Source of the DNA: Chitinophaga sedimenti
GTDB lineage: Bacteria > Bacteroidota > Bacteroidia > Chitinophagales > Chitinophagaceae
Length of the DNA: 64,000 bases
NCBI RefSeq assembly: GCF_023156195.1
Contig: NZ_JAKUKA010000001.1
Location: 2,976,001-3,040,000, forward strand
Direction: 5' to 3'
Under the pieces are notes generated by a model. The model was given only the letters and a program-made list of their open reading frames with translations, ran no database searches and was not told the DNA's origin. Within the stretch, counting starts at the first letter, position 1. Every line of letters begins with the position of its first letter. A program made the position numbers and the translations under genes. Positions 9,041 to 19,974 of the stretch are shown piece by piece.

Positions 9041-10481
9041 CTACCAGACGTAGGTGCCAACGGCGCCGTTATTCAGACTGGCAGTAGCGATCTTGCCGCG
9101 ATAGCGGATATTAAAGGTCATGGGTACGCTCCCGGTGTTGATGACCACCAGCACTTTTTACCGTCGGCGCGCTGAAAAGCGACATTCTCTAGGCCACCTT
9201 CGATATTGGAGGCCACGCGCACCGAACCGGGACGTACAAATTTAGCGGCATGGGCTATGATATAGTAAGCAACGTTGCGGACAAAGCCGCCATTGGCAAT
9301 TGTTAAAGCTCCCAGGCAGCTGGTACAGCCACCATCCGTATGAGGTTTGTAATCCGGGTCCGCCGCCAGGTTCCACTCCAGCACATTACGGCTCCAGTTA
9401 CGGGTAGCGCCGATGATCAGCGTACTCACATGCCACCTCAGGTCATCCCCGAAATTACCGGGACCGCCCACCCATTGTTCCGTGAAATAGACATGTTTAT
9501 TGGGATAGGCATCGTGCACCTGCGTTAACGCGGTAATAGGCCCGCCATACAGGTGAAACGCAGAACCATCCACATACTGCGCAGCCTGGGCATCCGCGAG
9601 TATCGCCAATGGGTAATCCGGCCGGTCGGCGTTATGGTCATACAGAATAATTTTCGTGGTGATGTTCGCTGCGCGAAATGCAGGGCCCAGGTGATTTTTA
9701 ATAAAATCCGCCTGTTCCGCCGGCTGCATGACCATACTTGGCACATTACCGCCATGCAGCGGCTCGTTCTGAATGGTAATCGCATCAATCGCAATCCCCT
9801 CCGCCTTCATGGCCTGGATGTATTTCACAAAATACTGAGCGTACACACTGTAATATTCGGGCTTCAGGCTGCCGCCTTTAAATGCGTTATTGGTTTTCAT
9901 CCATGTTGGCGCCGACCATGGCGAGCCCAGTATTTTAAGCTGCGGATTCAATGCCAGTATTTTTTCAATACCGGTATCAGGTCCGCTTTTTCTTTATCAA
10001 TGCTAAACTGCGTAAGGTTTACGTCTGTTTGCCCATCCGGTACATCATCATAAGTGAAACTCGCCGCACTTAAATCGGACGCACCAATGCTCACCCGCAG
10101 GTAACTTACGCCAATGAAAGTACTGTCTGTCGCGAACAACTCCTTCAATAACGCCGCTTTAGTAGTTTCCGGCAAACCGTTTATCAACGTGGCGCTGCCG
10201 CCGGTGAGCGTGTAGCCGAAGCCGTCAATTTCCTGGTAGCGTTGGGTGGTGTCTATGGTAATAGTTGGCCAGGCGTTACTGGTGTCTTTAAAATTCAGGG
10301 CGGTGGTTTGTTTTGCGAATAACGCCAGGCGGTCTGGTTTCGTCATCCATACTTCAACATCGGACCTGTCCTGCGGTTTCCCCGGACCCGAAGGTCCCTG
10401 CCCGCTAGCGGTATCGCCCTTACAACCGATGCCCAGTGCTGTTACTAAGGCAAATGCATATATGCTTTTGATACGGATCAT
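9041..10481 (-). CDS. GH30 family glycosidase, lipoprotein (two frameshifts)
   Basis: Starts MIRIKSIYAFALVTALGIGC (10481); the Cys20 lipobox marks an exported lipoprotein. RYQEIDGFGYTLTGGSATLI is the GH30 opening. The acid/base glutamate is in ITIQNEPLHGG and the nucleophile glutamate in VYFTEQWVGG; GSPWSAPTWMKT is also typical. Missing A's near 9966 (VLKKILALNPQLK) and near 9164 (DGKKVLVVINTG) restore a 480-residue protein ending at 9041. GH30 enzymes of this glucosylceramidase-like type in Bacteroidota loci with GH16 act as beta-1,6-glucanases or debranching enzymes; beta-glucosylceramidase or xylanase activity is less likely here. It overlaps the GH16 stop by four bases (ATGA), so it is translationally coupled. 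Confidence 0.93.
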
Positions 10482-11331
10482 TTGTCTATCATTTTATACA
10501 CTCTTACATAGTCTACTTCCATGGCTGCCGGCCATACATCTGTCGCCACTCCCTGTGCGCCGCCCCAGTCGCCGCCTACGGCAATATTCAGCAACAGGTG
10601 AAAACGTTTGTCGAAAGGCCATACGGTATATCCTTTTCCTTCATTCGTAAACTGGAACAACAACTGGTTATCGATGTAACCGCGAATGGCGTACGGCGTC
10701 CAGTCTACACGATACAAATGAAACTCCGTGCTCGCATTCTGAATACGGCGGGTAGCAGTTTTCTGGGTATTGATACGGAAGTAATACGCTTCGGTATGCG
10801 TGGAGATGTGCACGTTATCCTGGTCATAGCCTACATGTTCCATGATGTCGATTTCGCCGGACTTCGGCCAGTCGCCATAAGCCCAATCGGTGGGCAGCAT
10901 CCAGATCGCGGGCCAGGTGCCTTTGCCGCTCGGGAGTTTCGCTTTGATCTCGAACCTGCCGTACAGGAAATCGCCCTTTTACGTGTTACCAAACGTGCAG
11001 ATGTGTAATCGCGGCCACCCATCGCCTGTTTGCGGGCAGTGATGGTGAGCACGCCGTTACCCACCACAGCATTGTCCGTAGCGTTCGTATAATACTGCAA
11101 TTCGTTGTTACCCCAGCCCGAACCGCCAATGTCGTAATCCCATTTCGCGGGATCGGGGGCGCCGGTGTAGTCAAATTCATCGGACCACGAGGGCGTAGCT
11201 TCAAATGCCCAGCCTTTGTCCTGCGGTGTTTGCGGACCGCTGAACACTGGCCCCGTTTCGTCTTTTTTGCCGGAGCAGGAAAGAATGTAAAGGCCTGCTA
11301 CCAGCATGGGCAATAACAATACTTTTCTCAT
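10478..11331 (-). CDS. GH16 family beta-glucanase (laminarinase type), lipoprotein (one frameshift)
   Basis: Starts at the ATG complementary to 11329-11331 with a lipoprotein signal (LYILSCSGKKDE). The GH16 core contains WSDEFDYTGAPDPAKWDYDI, NNELQYYT and the catalytic signature GEIDIMEHVG, where the two glutamates are nucleophile and acid/base. GHVHISTHTEAYY-like and FHLLLNIAVGGDWGG segments complete the jelly roll. One A is missing near 10981 (VTRKKGDFLYG). The E-I-D-I-M-E form with the extra Met is the beta-bulge type found in endo-beta-1,3(4)-glucanases/laminarinases. About 285 residues, normal length. It would cut the backbone of beta-1,3-glucan at the cell surface before import by SusC/D. 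Confidence 0.94.
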
Positions 11332-11339
11332 ATGGATGT

Positions 11340-11372
11340 TTTAAAGAGGGCCGCCTATGCGGACAGGCGGCC
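11340..11372 (-). terminator. Intra-operon hairpin upstream of GH16
   Basis: GGCCGCC (11349-11355) pairs with GGCGGCC (11366-11372), 10-base loop. On the minus strand it is followed by CTCTTTAAAAC, a weak T-tract. It lies in the 54-base gap between the PKD-type lipoprotein and GH16 and could reduce read-through or stabilise the upstream mRNA. Confidence 0.5.
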
Positions 11373-11385
11373 TGTTTACATGATT

Positions 11386-12220
11386 TTACTGTTCCTCCGG
11401 GAACTTCACATCATCGATCGTAATGCCGGTTGCTCCCATGGTGCCACCGGAACTACCGCCTTTGATCATAATGTATACGGTGCCTGCTGTCGTGAATTTG
11501 ATTTTGCCCCCAATCCTTTGCCCGAGCCATCGCAGCCAATAACTGCCAGGTCGCCGTCAAATGCCGATCCGCCACAGCCCGACCAGGTATTGAGCGCGAT
11601 AAACTTGTTATCGCTGTAATCCGTTCCCTGCACCGGCACGGTTTTACCAATATAAACCTCAAACCAGGTATTGGTGGCGCCGCCCCCTTTCACGGTGCCG
11701 GAGAAGGTGTATTCTCTGCCCGCTTTCACGTTTACCGCCTGGTAAATAGCGCCGTTGGTATTGCCCGTATTCGAGAACTTTAACGCGCCGCCGGTAAATT
11801 CTATGGTCGTTTGCGTACCACCCGTGTTCAACTTTGTCCAGAACTGCGCGCTGGCCGTTTCCATATCGCCGCCTTTCAGAATATCCACGCCGGGCGCGTC
11901 CTGTGCAATCGTTACCTTTTGCACGGCGGAAGCAAATCCTCCGCTGGTATATGCCGTTAGCTGAATGGTATATTCTCCTTTTTGGAAAAGCTAAAGGTAT
12001 CTTTTTCCAAGGCAGATGTGCCGGCAGTGCCATACTGCCACTTCCAGATGAAGCCGCCCTGCGTGGTGCTGGCCACCGCAATGCGGTTCGGACTGTTGGG
12101 TACGGGCGTGGCATTAAAGCTGACAGTGGGTTTCGGGCCTAATGAATAATCAGCAGACTCGGGTGTGCAGGCTGTGAATGCAGCCGCAGTGAATATCAAT
12201 ATGCGGAGGTATTTTTTCAT
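11386..12220 (-). CDS. PKD-type surface glycan-binding lipoprotein of the glucan locus (two frameshifts)
   Basis: Starts MKKYLRILIFTAAAFTACTP (12220), with lipobox Cys18. An N-terminal PKD/Ig-like domain (KPTVSFNATPVPNSPNRIAV, GFIWKWQYG, EYTIQLTAYTSGGFASA) is followed by a beta-sandwich binding region (GGDMETASAQFWTKLNTGGT, AGREYTFSGTVKGGG, TWFEVYIG). Missing A near 11981 (FSFSKKGEYTIQL) and missing G near 11515 (KGLGGKIKFTTAG) restore about 278 residues ending TIDDVKFPEEQ. It sits just after susD, the usual place of SusE/F-like surface glycan-binding proteins; the same PKD-SusD-GH16 association is known from laminarin loci. Ligand inferred to be beta-glucan. Confidence 0.82.
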
Positions 12221-12249
12221 GTTGATGTGTTGATGTTATTGTAGAATAA

Positions 12250-13790
12250 TTACTTGGTCCCACCCCACTCCTTGCTCTGCACAATCTTCGTATTCTCCAT
12301 CTCCAGCAAAGGAATCGGCAGTATCTCATGCTTTCCTTCCACGAACCCGCGATCTTTCAATACGGTCGGGGCTTGCCCGGAACGCACCAGGTCGAACCAA
12401 CGATGCCCCTCTCCGGCCAGCTCCAGTCTTCTCTCTTTAAAAATATTATCGATAGTGGCCGGCACCGGAGTTAAGCCCACCCGTGCACGCACCGCGTTTA
12501 ACAGGCTGTAGGAACGTGTGCCGACTGCTCCGGTTTCGCCTGCGCGCACCAGTGCCTCTGCTTCCATCAAATAAGTATCCGCAAGGCGGATTTCATACAT
12601 ATTCTGTGGATAGTTCAACTCTTTGGTACCACCACCTGTCGTCTGGTTACGCACGCGGCCTGCAAATTTCTCCAGGAAATAGCCTGTATTATTAAACCCT
12701 TTTTCATAATCGGCAATGCCATTTTTCTCCAGGCTGTCCAGGTTGGCCACAGTGTACAAATACCGTGGATCTCCATGAATGGCATCAAATAAATCTTTCG
12801 TCACCACCAGGAAACTCCAACCGGAAACATAGTCGGGCGCACCAGCCGTTTTAGGCTTGTATCCGCGGGGACCTACCATGATGTTTAATACGTTGCCTTC
12901 TGTACAGGCCACGCAATTCCAGGTGCCGGCAGATGTACTGGTGAACGCCATCTCCATAATGCTTTCGCTGTTGTATTTAGTGGCGTTGTCCGACTTCCAA
13001 AGGTCACCGAAGTTGGGGAGCAGTTTGTATCCATATTTCGGGTTTGCCTGACCAGGCGTGGCATTTACTTCTTTCAGCGCTTCTGCCGCGGGTCCCCATT
13101 TTTTCTGGTACAGTAACACCTTTCCCAGTAAAGCATACGCAGTGCCTTTTGTGACGCGGCCACCGTCTGTAGCTACAGGCACCTGGTCGGGCAGCAATGG
13201 TTCCGCGATGGCTTCCTGCAAATCCTTTTCAATCTGGGCATATACCTCTTCCGGCGTTGCCTGCAGCACATTATACATCTCCGAAGTAGCAACGGGCTTA
13301 GTAAACAGCGGCACATTTTTAAACATCCGTACCAGGTCAAAATTGAAATAAGCTCTCAGGAACTTCGCCTCCGCGATGAATCTTTTCTTCTTGCTTTCAT
13401 CCATCGGGATGTTGGGCAGTTTTTCCAGCAGCACGTTTGCACGAAAAATACCGGAGTAGTTTCTTCTCCATAATTCGTCCTGCGGACCGGTAGCCGGCGT
13501 CAAAGTATAATTAGAGAAAACCTGGAACTGACTCACATCGTTGGGACCGCCACCACCTGCGAGGTGATCGTCGGAAGCCGCGTTCATGGCGCCGATGCGG
13601 GTTACATAGTTGCTGCTTTGCCAGCCTACCACATCGTATACTGCTACCAAGCCGTTAAAAGCCTCGGTTTCATTGCGGTAGTAGTTTGCCTCCAGGTCTG
13701 TACCACGGGGCTTCACTTCAGGAAGGCATCGCTGCACGAAGCAATAACAGTGAGCGTTGCACAGAGTATAATGGAATAATATTTTTTCAT
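12250..13790 (-). CDS. susD: SusD/RagB family nutrient-binding lipoprotein (one frameshift)
   Basis: Starts at the ATG complementary to 13788-13790 (MKKYYSIILCATLTVIASCS, lipobox Cys19). A missing G near 13725 (DAFLEVKPRG) joins the signal to the long intact frame. Typical SusD landmarks: the N-terminal TPR helices (FIAEAKFLRAYFNFDLVRMF, NVPLFTKPV), and the C-terminal region with EIRLADTYLMEAEALVR, LNAVRARVGL, then FKERRLELAGEGHRWFDLVR. About 513 residues. It is the lid of the SusC transporter and captures oligosaccharides at the outer surface. It starts 23 bases after the susC stop. Confidence 0.97.
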
Positions 13791-13813
13791 CTTAAAACTG
13801 ATTTTAGAATGAA

Positions 13814-16800
13814 TTAAAAAGTAACGTTCACACCGAGCATGAAAGAGCGGGCCTGCGGGTAAATACCGCGGTCAATGCTCATTACACCGCCGCCGATTTC
13901 CGGGTCATAACCGGTGTATTTCGTGAAGGTGAGCAGGTTCTCACTCATCACGTATACCCTTGCTTTCTGCAACGCTACTTTGCGAATAAGACCGGCAGGC
14001 AGGGAATAACCCAGTTGCAGGTTTTGATCCTGCAATAGCTGCCGTCTTCCAGGTAAAAATCAGATGGATTAGTAAAGTTTTTATTCGGGTCCGCACTGTT
14101 CAGACGTGGGAAAGAGTTGCTCGTACCTTCGCCAGTCCAGCGGCCAAGGGCTTTGGTTTGCCAGTTCGCATTGGTGATATCCAAACGGCGTAAGCCCCGG
14201 AAAATTTTGTTGCCGGCCGCGCCCTGACCAAAGAATACAAAGTCAAATCCTTCGTACTCCAGGTTGATCGTAAAGCCGTAGGTCCAGCTCGGGGTGGGAT
14301 TACCAATAAAGTCGCGGTCGAGCTCTGTAATTTTACCGTCTTTATTAATGTCCGTCCAGCGGAAATCGCCCGGCGCCGCAGTGGGTTGCAACATCTCCCC
14401 TTTTTCGTTCACGTAGCTGCGTACGTCCTGCCAGTTCTGGAAGATGCCCGCTGTTTTATATCCGTAAAAGGAGTTGATCGGCTGATCCAGTGCCGTACGC
14501 GTGATCGGGTAACTGCTGGCCTGGAAGCCTTGTCCACCCGAAAGATAAGAGATGCCTGTACCGAGGTTGGTTACCCGGTTACGCAGGTACGATACGTTAC
14601 CGCTGGTAAAGATGTTAAGATCGCCAATGCTCTTGCGATACCCCAACTCCAGCTCTACGCCTTTGTTTTCCATATCAGCCACGTTAGCGGCCGGATTGGA
14701 GATAGCGCCCACGTAGTAAGGAATGCGTGGGTTCTGCAAAATATCTTTTGTCTTTTTATAATACCAGTCAAAGGTCAGGGTCAGGTCGCGGAACAATGTC
14801 GCTTCAAGACCGATATTAGTCTGGCTGGTTTCTTCCCATTTCAGATCAGGATTGGAAGGCGCGTTCGGGCTGTAGCCGATGATATAACTGCCACTGCTGC
14901 CGAGTGCATAGTTCCTGCCACTGCCGATGGTGGCGAGGTAAGCGAAGTCGCCGATATTATCGTTACCTACCACACCATAACCACCGCGGATTTTCAGGCT
15001 GCTTACGTATTGTGTTTTCGGGAAGAAGTCTTCGTTGGAAAGTACCCATCCGAGCGAGAACGAAGGAAACACACCATACTTATTATTGGGACCAAAACGG
15101 GAAGAACCGTCGCGGCGAATGATGGCCTCCGCCAGGTATTTTTCCTTGTAGTTGTAGTTAACGCGCGCGAACAACGAAGATATGCGATGGTCGGCCCCTT
15201 CGCTGCCATCCGACAGGCGTTTGTCTGCCGGTACTTTAAAGTTGAGCGACGCATCTTCAAAATTATCTGCCGGCACGTCGTTAAATGTCACGTTGATGGC
15301 TTTCGTACGGCCGTCCATATAAGCACCCTGGCCTGCGAGCACAGAAAATTCGTGCTTGCCGATTACGCGGGAATACGAAACCGTGTTCTCCACGTTCCAG
15401 TTGAAGCCCGGTTATTCCCGCGATTAAACGACGTACGCGAAGAAATCGTGGAAGAATTCAGCCAGGAAATTGGCGTAAAGCTTTCATTTCCCCAGAACGA
15501 TAACTTGGCGCCCACTACCGAACGGAAACGCAATCCTTTTATAGGTTCCATTTCGAGGTAGATATTGCCCACTGTGTTATGCGACCAGCCGTAGTTGCCG
15601 AGGCGGGTTTGTATATACGCGAGCGGATTAGTGATTTCCTGTCCTACGGCGGACGAGATACCATAGGGTCGGCCCAACGCATCACGGCGGATGCCCACGC
15701 TGGTGTAAGGCGATGCTCCGGCTACCGCTTCATCCGTTATGACCACCGGTGTGATCGGGTCCAGGTTAATTGCGGAACTCAGCGGACCGCCAAACTCGCT
15801 GTTCGTGTTGCCCAAACCGATCGATTTATCATATGCATATCCCACGTTTTGCCCGATAGATAACCATTTGGCGAGTTTATGCGTGGAATTGAGACGAACG
15901 TTAAAGCGTTTATATTTCGAGATGTCTGTAGCAACAATACCGTCTGTCTTCAAAAAGCCGAAAGAGGTGTAAAACGTAGAACGATCATTACCTCCGCTGA
16001 TGCTCAGTTCATGGTTCTGGCGGCGTGCATCATTATTAAAAATCTGTGCCTGCCAGTCGGTGCCTTCGCCATATGCAGCAGGATCGGGATATACGATTGC
16101 TTTGCCGGCGGCTGCATCCGCCTCGTTGCGCAGGGTGGCGTATTCCGTAGCATTCAGCAGCTTCAGTTTACGTGCCGGTGCGGAGGTGCCGTAGTAAGCA
16201 TTATAATTTACCGTCAATTTGCCGGCTTTTCCTTTCTTAGTGGTGACAAGAATTACACCCGACGCGGCGCGTGCACCATAGATGGCCTGCGAAGCGGCGT
16301 CTTTTAATACTTCTACCGATTCAATATCATATTGATTAAGATAACCGATGCCGCCATTATCGACCACTACCCCATCGATCACCCATAACGGATCATTATT
16401 ATTAAAGGTGGTGATACCGCGCACCCGCACGGTAGAAGCCGATCCTGGCTGACCGGAACTCTGCGCGATCGTTAAACCTGAAGTGCGCCCCTGCAATACC
16501 TGCTCCAGGCGCGTAATGGGCATACCGTCGATGTCTTTGGCACGTACACTGGAAATAGCGCCGGTTACCACACTTTTCTTTTGCACACCATAACCAACTA
16601 CCACGGTTTCTGTAAGTGCGGTAGATGATTCTTTCAGGGTGATATTAGTGCTTGCATTGCGGGCGATCACGGTTTCGGTGGTGTATCCAAGGAAGGAGAA
16701 TTCCAGGCTGCTGCCGAGACGGGGTACTTTTAGCGTATAGTGCCCGGTCATATCAGTAGTGGTGCCGCTGGTGGTACCCTTCACCCGAACGCTCACGCCC

Positions 16801-17172
16801 GGCACGGCTTCGCCTGATTCGTTCAGTACGCGACCACTGACCGTAACGGACGTATCCTGTACAGGCGGTACATCGGGCAAACTTACTGTAACGCGGTTGC
16901 CTTCCATGGTAAAAAACACCGGCTGGTCCTTCATGCAGGCGTCCAGTACTTCTTTTACGGGCGTATTGGTCACCTGCAGGGTCACCGGCTTGGTGAGCTG
17001 CATGATGCTTTCATCGTAAAGATGGAGATACCGGTTTGGCGGGCCACTTCCTTAAAAACCCTTTTAGCGGGGCATTCTTTACGGACAATGTTACCTGCTG
17101 AGATACCCCTTTTGCGCTGATATGCAATGCAATAAGCAGCAAAAAGGCTGTAATTTTCATAACGAGAAACAT
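13814..17172 (-). CDS. susC: SusC/RagA TonB-dependent transporter with STN signalling domain (three frameshifts)
   Basis: About 1119 codons. I place the start at 17172 (MFLVMKITAFLLLIALHISA); the in-frame ATG at 17160 is an alternative. After the signal peptide comes an STN domain (VTLSVKNAPLKRVFKEVARQ, GISIF), then a CarboxypepD-like domain (VSGRVLNESGEAVPGVSVRV), the plug (VVVGYGVQKKSVVTGAISSV, ITRLEQVLQGRTSGL, GITTFNNNDPLWVIDGVVVD) and the barrel ending with ARSFMLGVNVTF. Indels near 17055 (missing A), 15412 (missing G) and 14027 (missing A) are easily repaired. The STN domain is the part that signals to a FecR anti-sigma factor, and one is encoded directly upstream. It imports glucan oligosaccharides together with SusD. 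Confidence 0.96.
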
Positions 17173-17292
17173 TTTGGTTGACAGGCGTTCCTTATGGCAA
17201 TAAGAAACTTTACCACACAAGTTTAAAAACATACTTTTGTAGTGTTTGGGAGTTGGGAATAAATAAGTCTTTAGCGGGATTTGTTTTTCGCC

Positions 17293-17349
17293 CAGGCGTT
17301 GCCGGGAGTGTTAGCGCACTACCGGCTTTTTTGTGGGCAGGCGTTGCCT
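17293..17349. repeat. Hairpin flanked by an 11-bp direct repeat, between fecR and susC
   Basis: CAGGCGTTGCC occurs at 17293-17303 and again at 17339-17349. Between them GCCGGGAGTG (17301-17310) folds with CACTACCGGC (17317-17326), loop TTAGCG, and six T follow at 17327-17332. The T-tract faces the plus strand, opposite to fecR and susC, so it does not look like an ordinary terminator for this operon. Confidence 0.6.
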
Positions 17350-17419
17350 AACCAGTTTCATTTTTCATGACGCAGTAAATTTTCGTTCGTGGAATAATTA
17401 ACGTGAATACCAGTTTATA

Positions 17420-18593
17420 TTACTTTACCGTGCTTACCTCCAGCCGTCGTCCTTCGAGGCGGAAAGTAACGCCGCTTGTGCTTAACATGTTCAATACCTC
17501 CGATAATGGGAGGTGACGGCTGATCCGGCCGCCAAACAGCTTTTGTGTCTCTATATCTTTCAGGTTGATTTCTATATCGTACCAGCGGGAAACCTGCCGC
17601 ATAATGGTGGCCAGGTGCTCGTTATCGAATTCAAAGAAGCCGGTTTTCCAGGCAATTACCTGGTCGGCGTCTATATTTTGTACATTGATGTTAAAAGTGG
17701 TATTGTTCAACTGAGCCTGCTGTCCGGGCCGCAGCTGTTGCGCTTTAGCCCCGTACTGTACTTTCACCGAGCCGTCTATCAACGTGGTGTTAATCGTTTT
17801 TCGTCGGGGTATGCCATGATGTCGAAACTGGTGCCAAGTACCTGTACCTGCATGTCGTTTACTTTTACCACAAATGGCTGGCGCGCGTTCTGAGCCACTT
17901 CAAAGTACCCCTGCCCTTTTAGTTCCACCTTCCGCTCCTGGCCCGTGAAGGCTGTTGGATACACTAACGAGGAAGCCGCATTAAGCCATACTTTGGAGCC
18001 ATCGGGCAATAGTACCGGAACTGACCGCCACGGGGTACTGTAAGCGTATTGTAAGTAACGTCCCCGCCACCGGCGCCTGCCGAGTATTGCAGTTGCCCGT
18101 TCTGCTGGTTCACGGTGGTTTGTCCCTGCTGAATGGTTTGCCGGCCGGTGCTGTCGAGTTGTACGGTAGTACCGTCAGCCAAAGTGAGAATAGCTACGTC
18201 CTGTCCCGGCGCTACGTCTTGTGCACGAAGTCCTGCATCGGCAGTTACCTTCTTATCCGTTTTCTGGTTGATGAAATAAAATGCTCCGGCGCTGATCAGC
18301 AGGGCTGCAACAGCCGCGGCGGCCAGCCAGCGCAATGACCGCCTTCTTTCCGGGTAAAGTGTATGTTGTACAACTTTATCGGACTGCAGTACATTCTGAA
18401 TAACGGGCATCCACGCGGCCTCGTCGAACGCGGGAACGGTTCCTTCTTCGATTGCAGCCTTATCCAGCAGCGAAACAAACTGTTCGCGGTTGCCGGGATC
18501 GGCCATGAAGGCAGTAATTTCCTGCTGTTCGGCGGCGGTAAGCCGGTTAGATTGCCATTGGGCAACCAGGTATTGGAGGCGTGCGTCTTCCAT
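17420..18593 (-). CDS. FecR-family anti-sigma factor (two frameshifts)
   Basis: Starts [20 protein letters not shown] (18593). The N-terminal cytoplasmic helices are followed by one membrane segment ([20 protein letters not shown]). The periplasmic part has the FecR core: [82 protein letters not shown], and a DUF4974-type end ([37 protein letters not shown]). Indels lie near 18020 and 17808 (missing A). About 391 residues. It would hold the ECF sigma factor until the STN domain of SusC reports substrate. It lies 112 bases after the sigma gene and 247 bases before susC. Confidence 0.95.
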
Positions 18594-18705
18594 GTTTCGT
18601 ACGTGACTTACTATAATAAATAACGAAACAGCGTTTGGTCATCATCCACCTGAAAAAAATTTTCAATGAGTGCTTGGGGGATTATCATCACTATAAAAAC
18701 CATCA

Positions 18706-19271
18706 TCAAAAGAAGAGAAGGAACTTCCCGGCTTCCGCCAACCGCTCCCGGATAGCAGCAAGTGCCGCGGTGAGGGCGTTTTTACATAACCGTGGGAAAG
18801 ATGGAGCGCATCGGCAATTTCAGCCGACTTCATGCCCTGAACGCGGCTCATCTGGTAAATCATCTTACGTTGGGGAGGCAATGTATCAATCGCCTGCTGT
18901 AAAATCGCCTGCGTTTCGCGGAGGGATATCCTGTCGGCCGTGTCGCCCTCGAGCGGCGCATCGGCTTCTAAGGGTAGAAAAAGCTTATTATGCCGCGCCC
19001 TGTTATTTAAATAAGTAAAGGTTTCGTTAAGGGCTACCCGTTTCATCCAGGGTAAGGGTTTTTCAAGTACGGGTAACTTATCCCGGTGTACCCAGATGCG
19101 GATCATGGTTTCCTGCAGTATATCGCGCACCGCATCGGATGCGGGCACCAGGCGGCCTACAATTACCTCCATTAAAGGAAGCAGTTGCTGCATAATTGCG
19201 GTAAACGCGGCCTCGTCGCCGTCGCCTGCCCGCATTAACCATTGGGACGGTATGTTTATTTTTTCGCTCAA
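18706..19271 (-). CDS. ECF RNA polymerase sigma factor of the glucan locus (one frameshift)
   Basis: Starts MSEKINIPSQWLMRAGDGDE (19271). Region 2 is AFTAIMQQLLPLMEVIVGRL, then DAVRDILQETMIRIWVHRDK; region 4 is LPPQRKMIYQMSRVQGMKSA, EIADALHLSHGYVKN. A missing A near 18783 (GYVKNALTAALAAIRERLAE) restores the expected helix and a 189-residue protein with stop at 18706-18708. It belongs to the Bacteroidota FecI-like/sigma-70 family. It should direct transcription of susC onward when released by FecR. It may regulate itself because it is first in the series. Confidence 0.95.
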
Positions 19272-19294
19272 GGTAAATGGTCCTGTCTAAAATA

Positions 19295-19328
19295 CAAAAA
19301 TAGCCGGATCATCTTCTCACGATTCAAA
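19295..19328 (-). promoter_or_regulatory. Predicted primary-sigma promoter of the sigma/fecR genes
   Basis: On the minus strand TTTG (complement of 19325-19328), 22-base spacer, TATTTTTG (complement of 19295-19302) matches the Bacteroidota -33/-7 consensus TTTG...TAnnTTTG. It is 24 bases upstream of the sigma-factor ATG. Confidence 0.55.
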
Positions 19329-19602
19329 CGCTTACCTATAAAAAAGATTTGCATTTGCCTGCTTTATGTAGTACTTTTACCACACAATAACGCCACGTCA
19401 TGCGTTACTTGCCTATACATTCTTATCTCCTTCGAAAATCTGATTGTAACCCGTTACTATTGACATTCCTGTATTAAGACTGCGTCCTGTGCATCCTTAA
19501 GCCCTCAGGCTCTTTCGTCATTCGTCATAATTTTTTGGGAACAACTGAACTTAGCCGGCAGCTGCTAGTACTGCCACATCCGTATTTAACTAAAACAAGC
19601 AG
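19329..19602. other. Divergent intergenic region
   Basis: AT-rich, non-coding part of the 331-base gap between the sigma factor (leftward) and the receiver gene (rightward). Apart from the leftward promoter I see no hairpin, repeat or convincing box for the rightward gene. Confidence 0.5.
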
Positions 19603-19974
19603 ATGGAAAAACACATTCTTATAATAGACGACGATCGCGATGAACTGGAAATTTTCAGAGAAGCGCTCCAAGGCATTCCTGCAATGTACAACTGCAGTTA
19701 TGCACAAAGCCCGGAAGAAGCGCTCAACCTGCTGGCTGACGCCTCCCCGGACTATATTTTCATCGATTACAATATGCCCCGTACCAACGGGATCGAATGT
19801 TTAATCGCGATTAAAAAACTGGAACAGCTGCGTGATACGCCGTTGATTATTTATTCTAACTCTATCAGCGAGGAAACACGGCGCAATGCCTATCATCTCG
19901 GTGCGGCCAACTGCATCGTAAAACCGCCAACCATCAACATCTTAACCGCTATGCTTAAAGACATCCTGGTTTAA
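19603..19974 (+). CDS. Single-domain response regulator (CheY-like)
   Basis: Intact 123-residue frame. Acidic pocket Asp9-Asp10-Asp11 (ILIIDDDRDE), phosphoacceptor Asp55 (YIFIDYNMPRTNG), switch Ser near 86 (LIIYSNSIS) and the conserved lysine in NCIVKPPT. There is no output domain, so it must act through a protein partner or phosphorelay. Asp55-Tyr-Asn-Met-Pro-Arg is characteristic of the Bacteroidota receiver-only group. Its stop codon overlaps the stop of the convergent PAS sensor kinase (shared TTAA), which suggests, but does not prove, a functional link. Confidence 0.93.
   Translation: MEKHILIIDDDRDELEIFREALQGIPAMYNCSYAQSPEEALNLLADASPDYIFIDYNMPRTNGIECLIAIKKLEQLRDTPLIIYSNSISEETRRNAYHLGAANCIVKPPTINILTAMLKDILV

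Noticed and set aside
14386..15561. Long open frame (391 codons) opposite susC, and similar ones at 5806-6681, 22968-24224, 60599-61558 and 62040-62924
   Set aside because: They lie antisense to genes with strong family motifs, contain no recognisable domain, and are explained by codon bias of the real strand.
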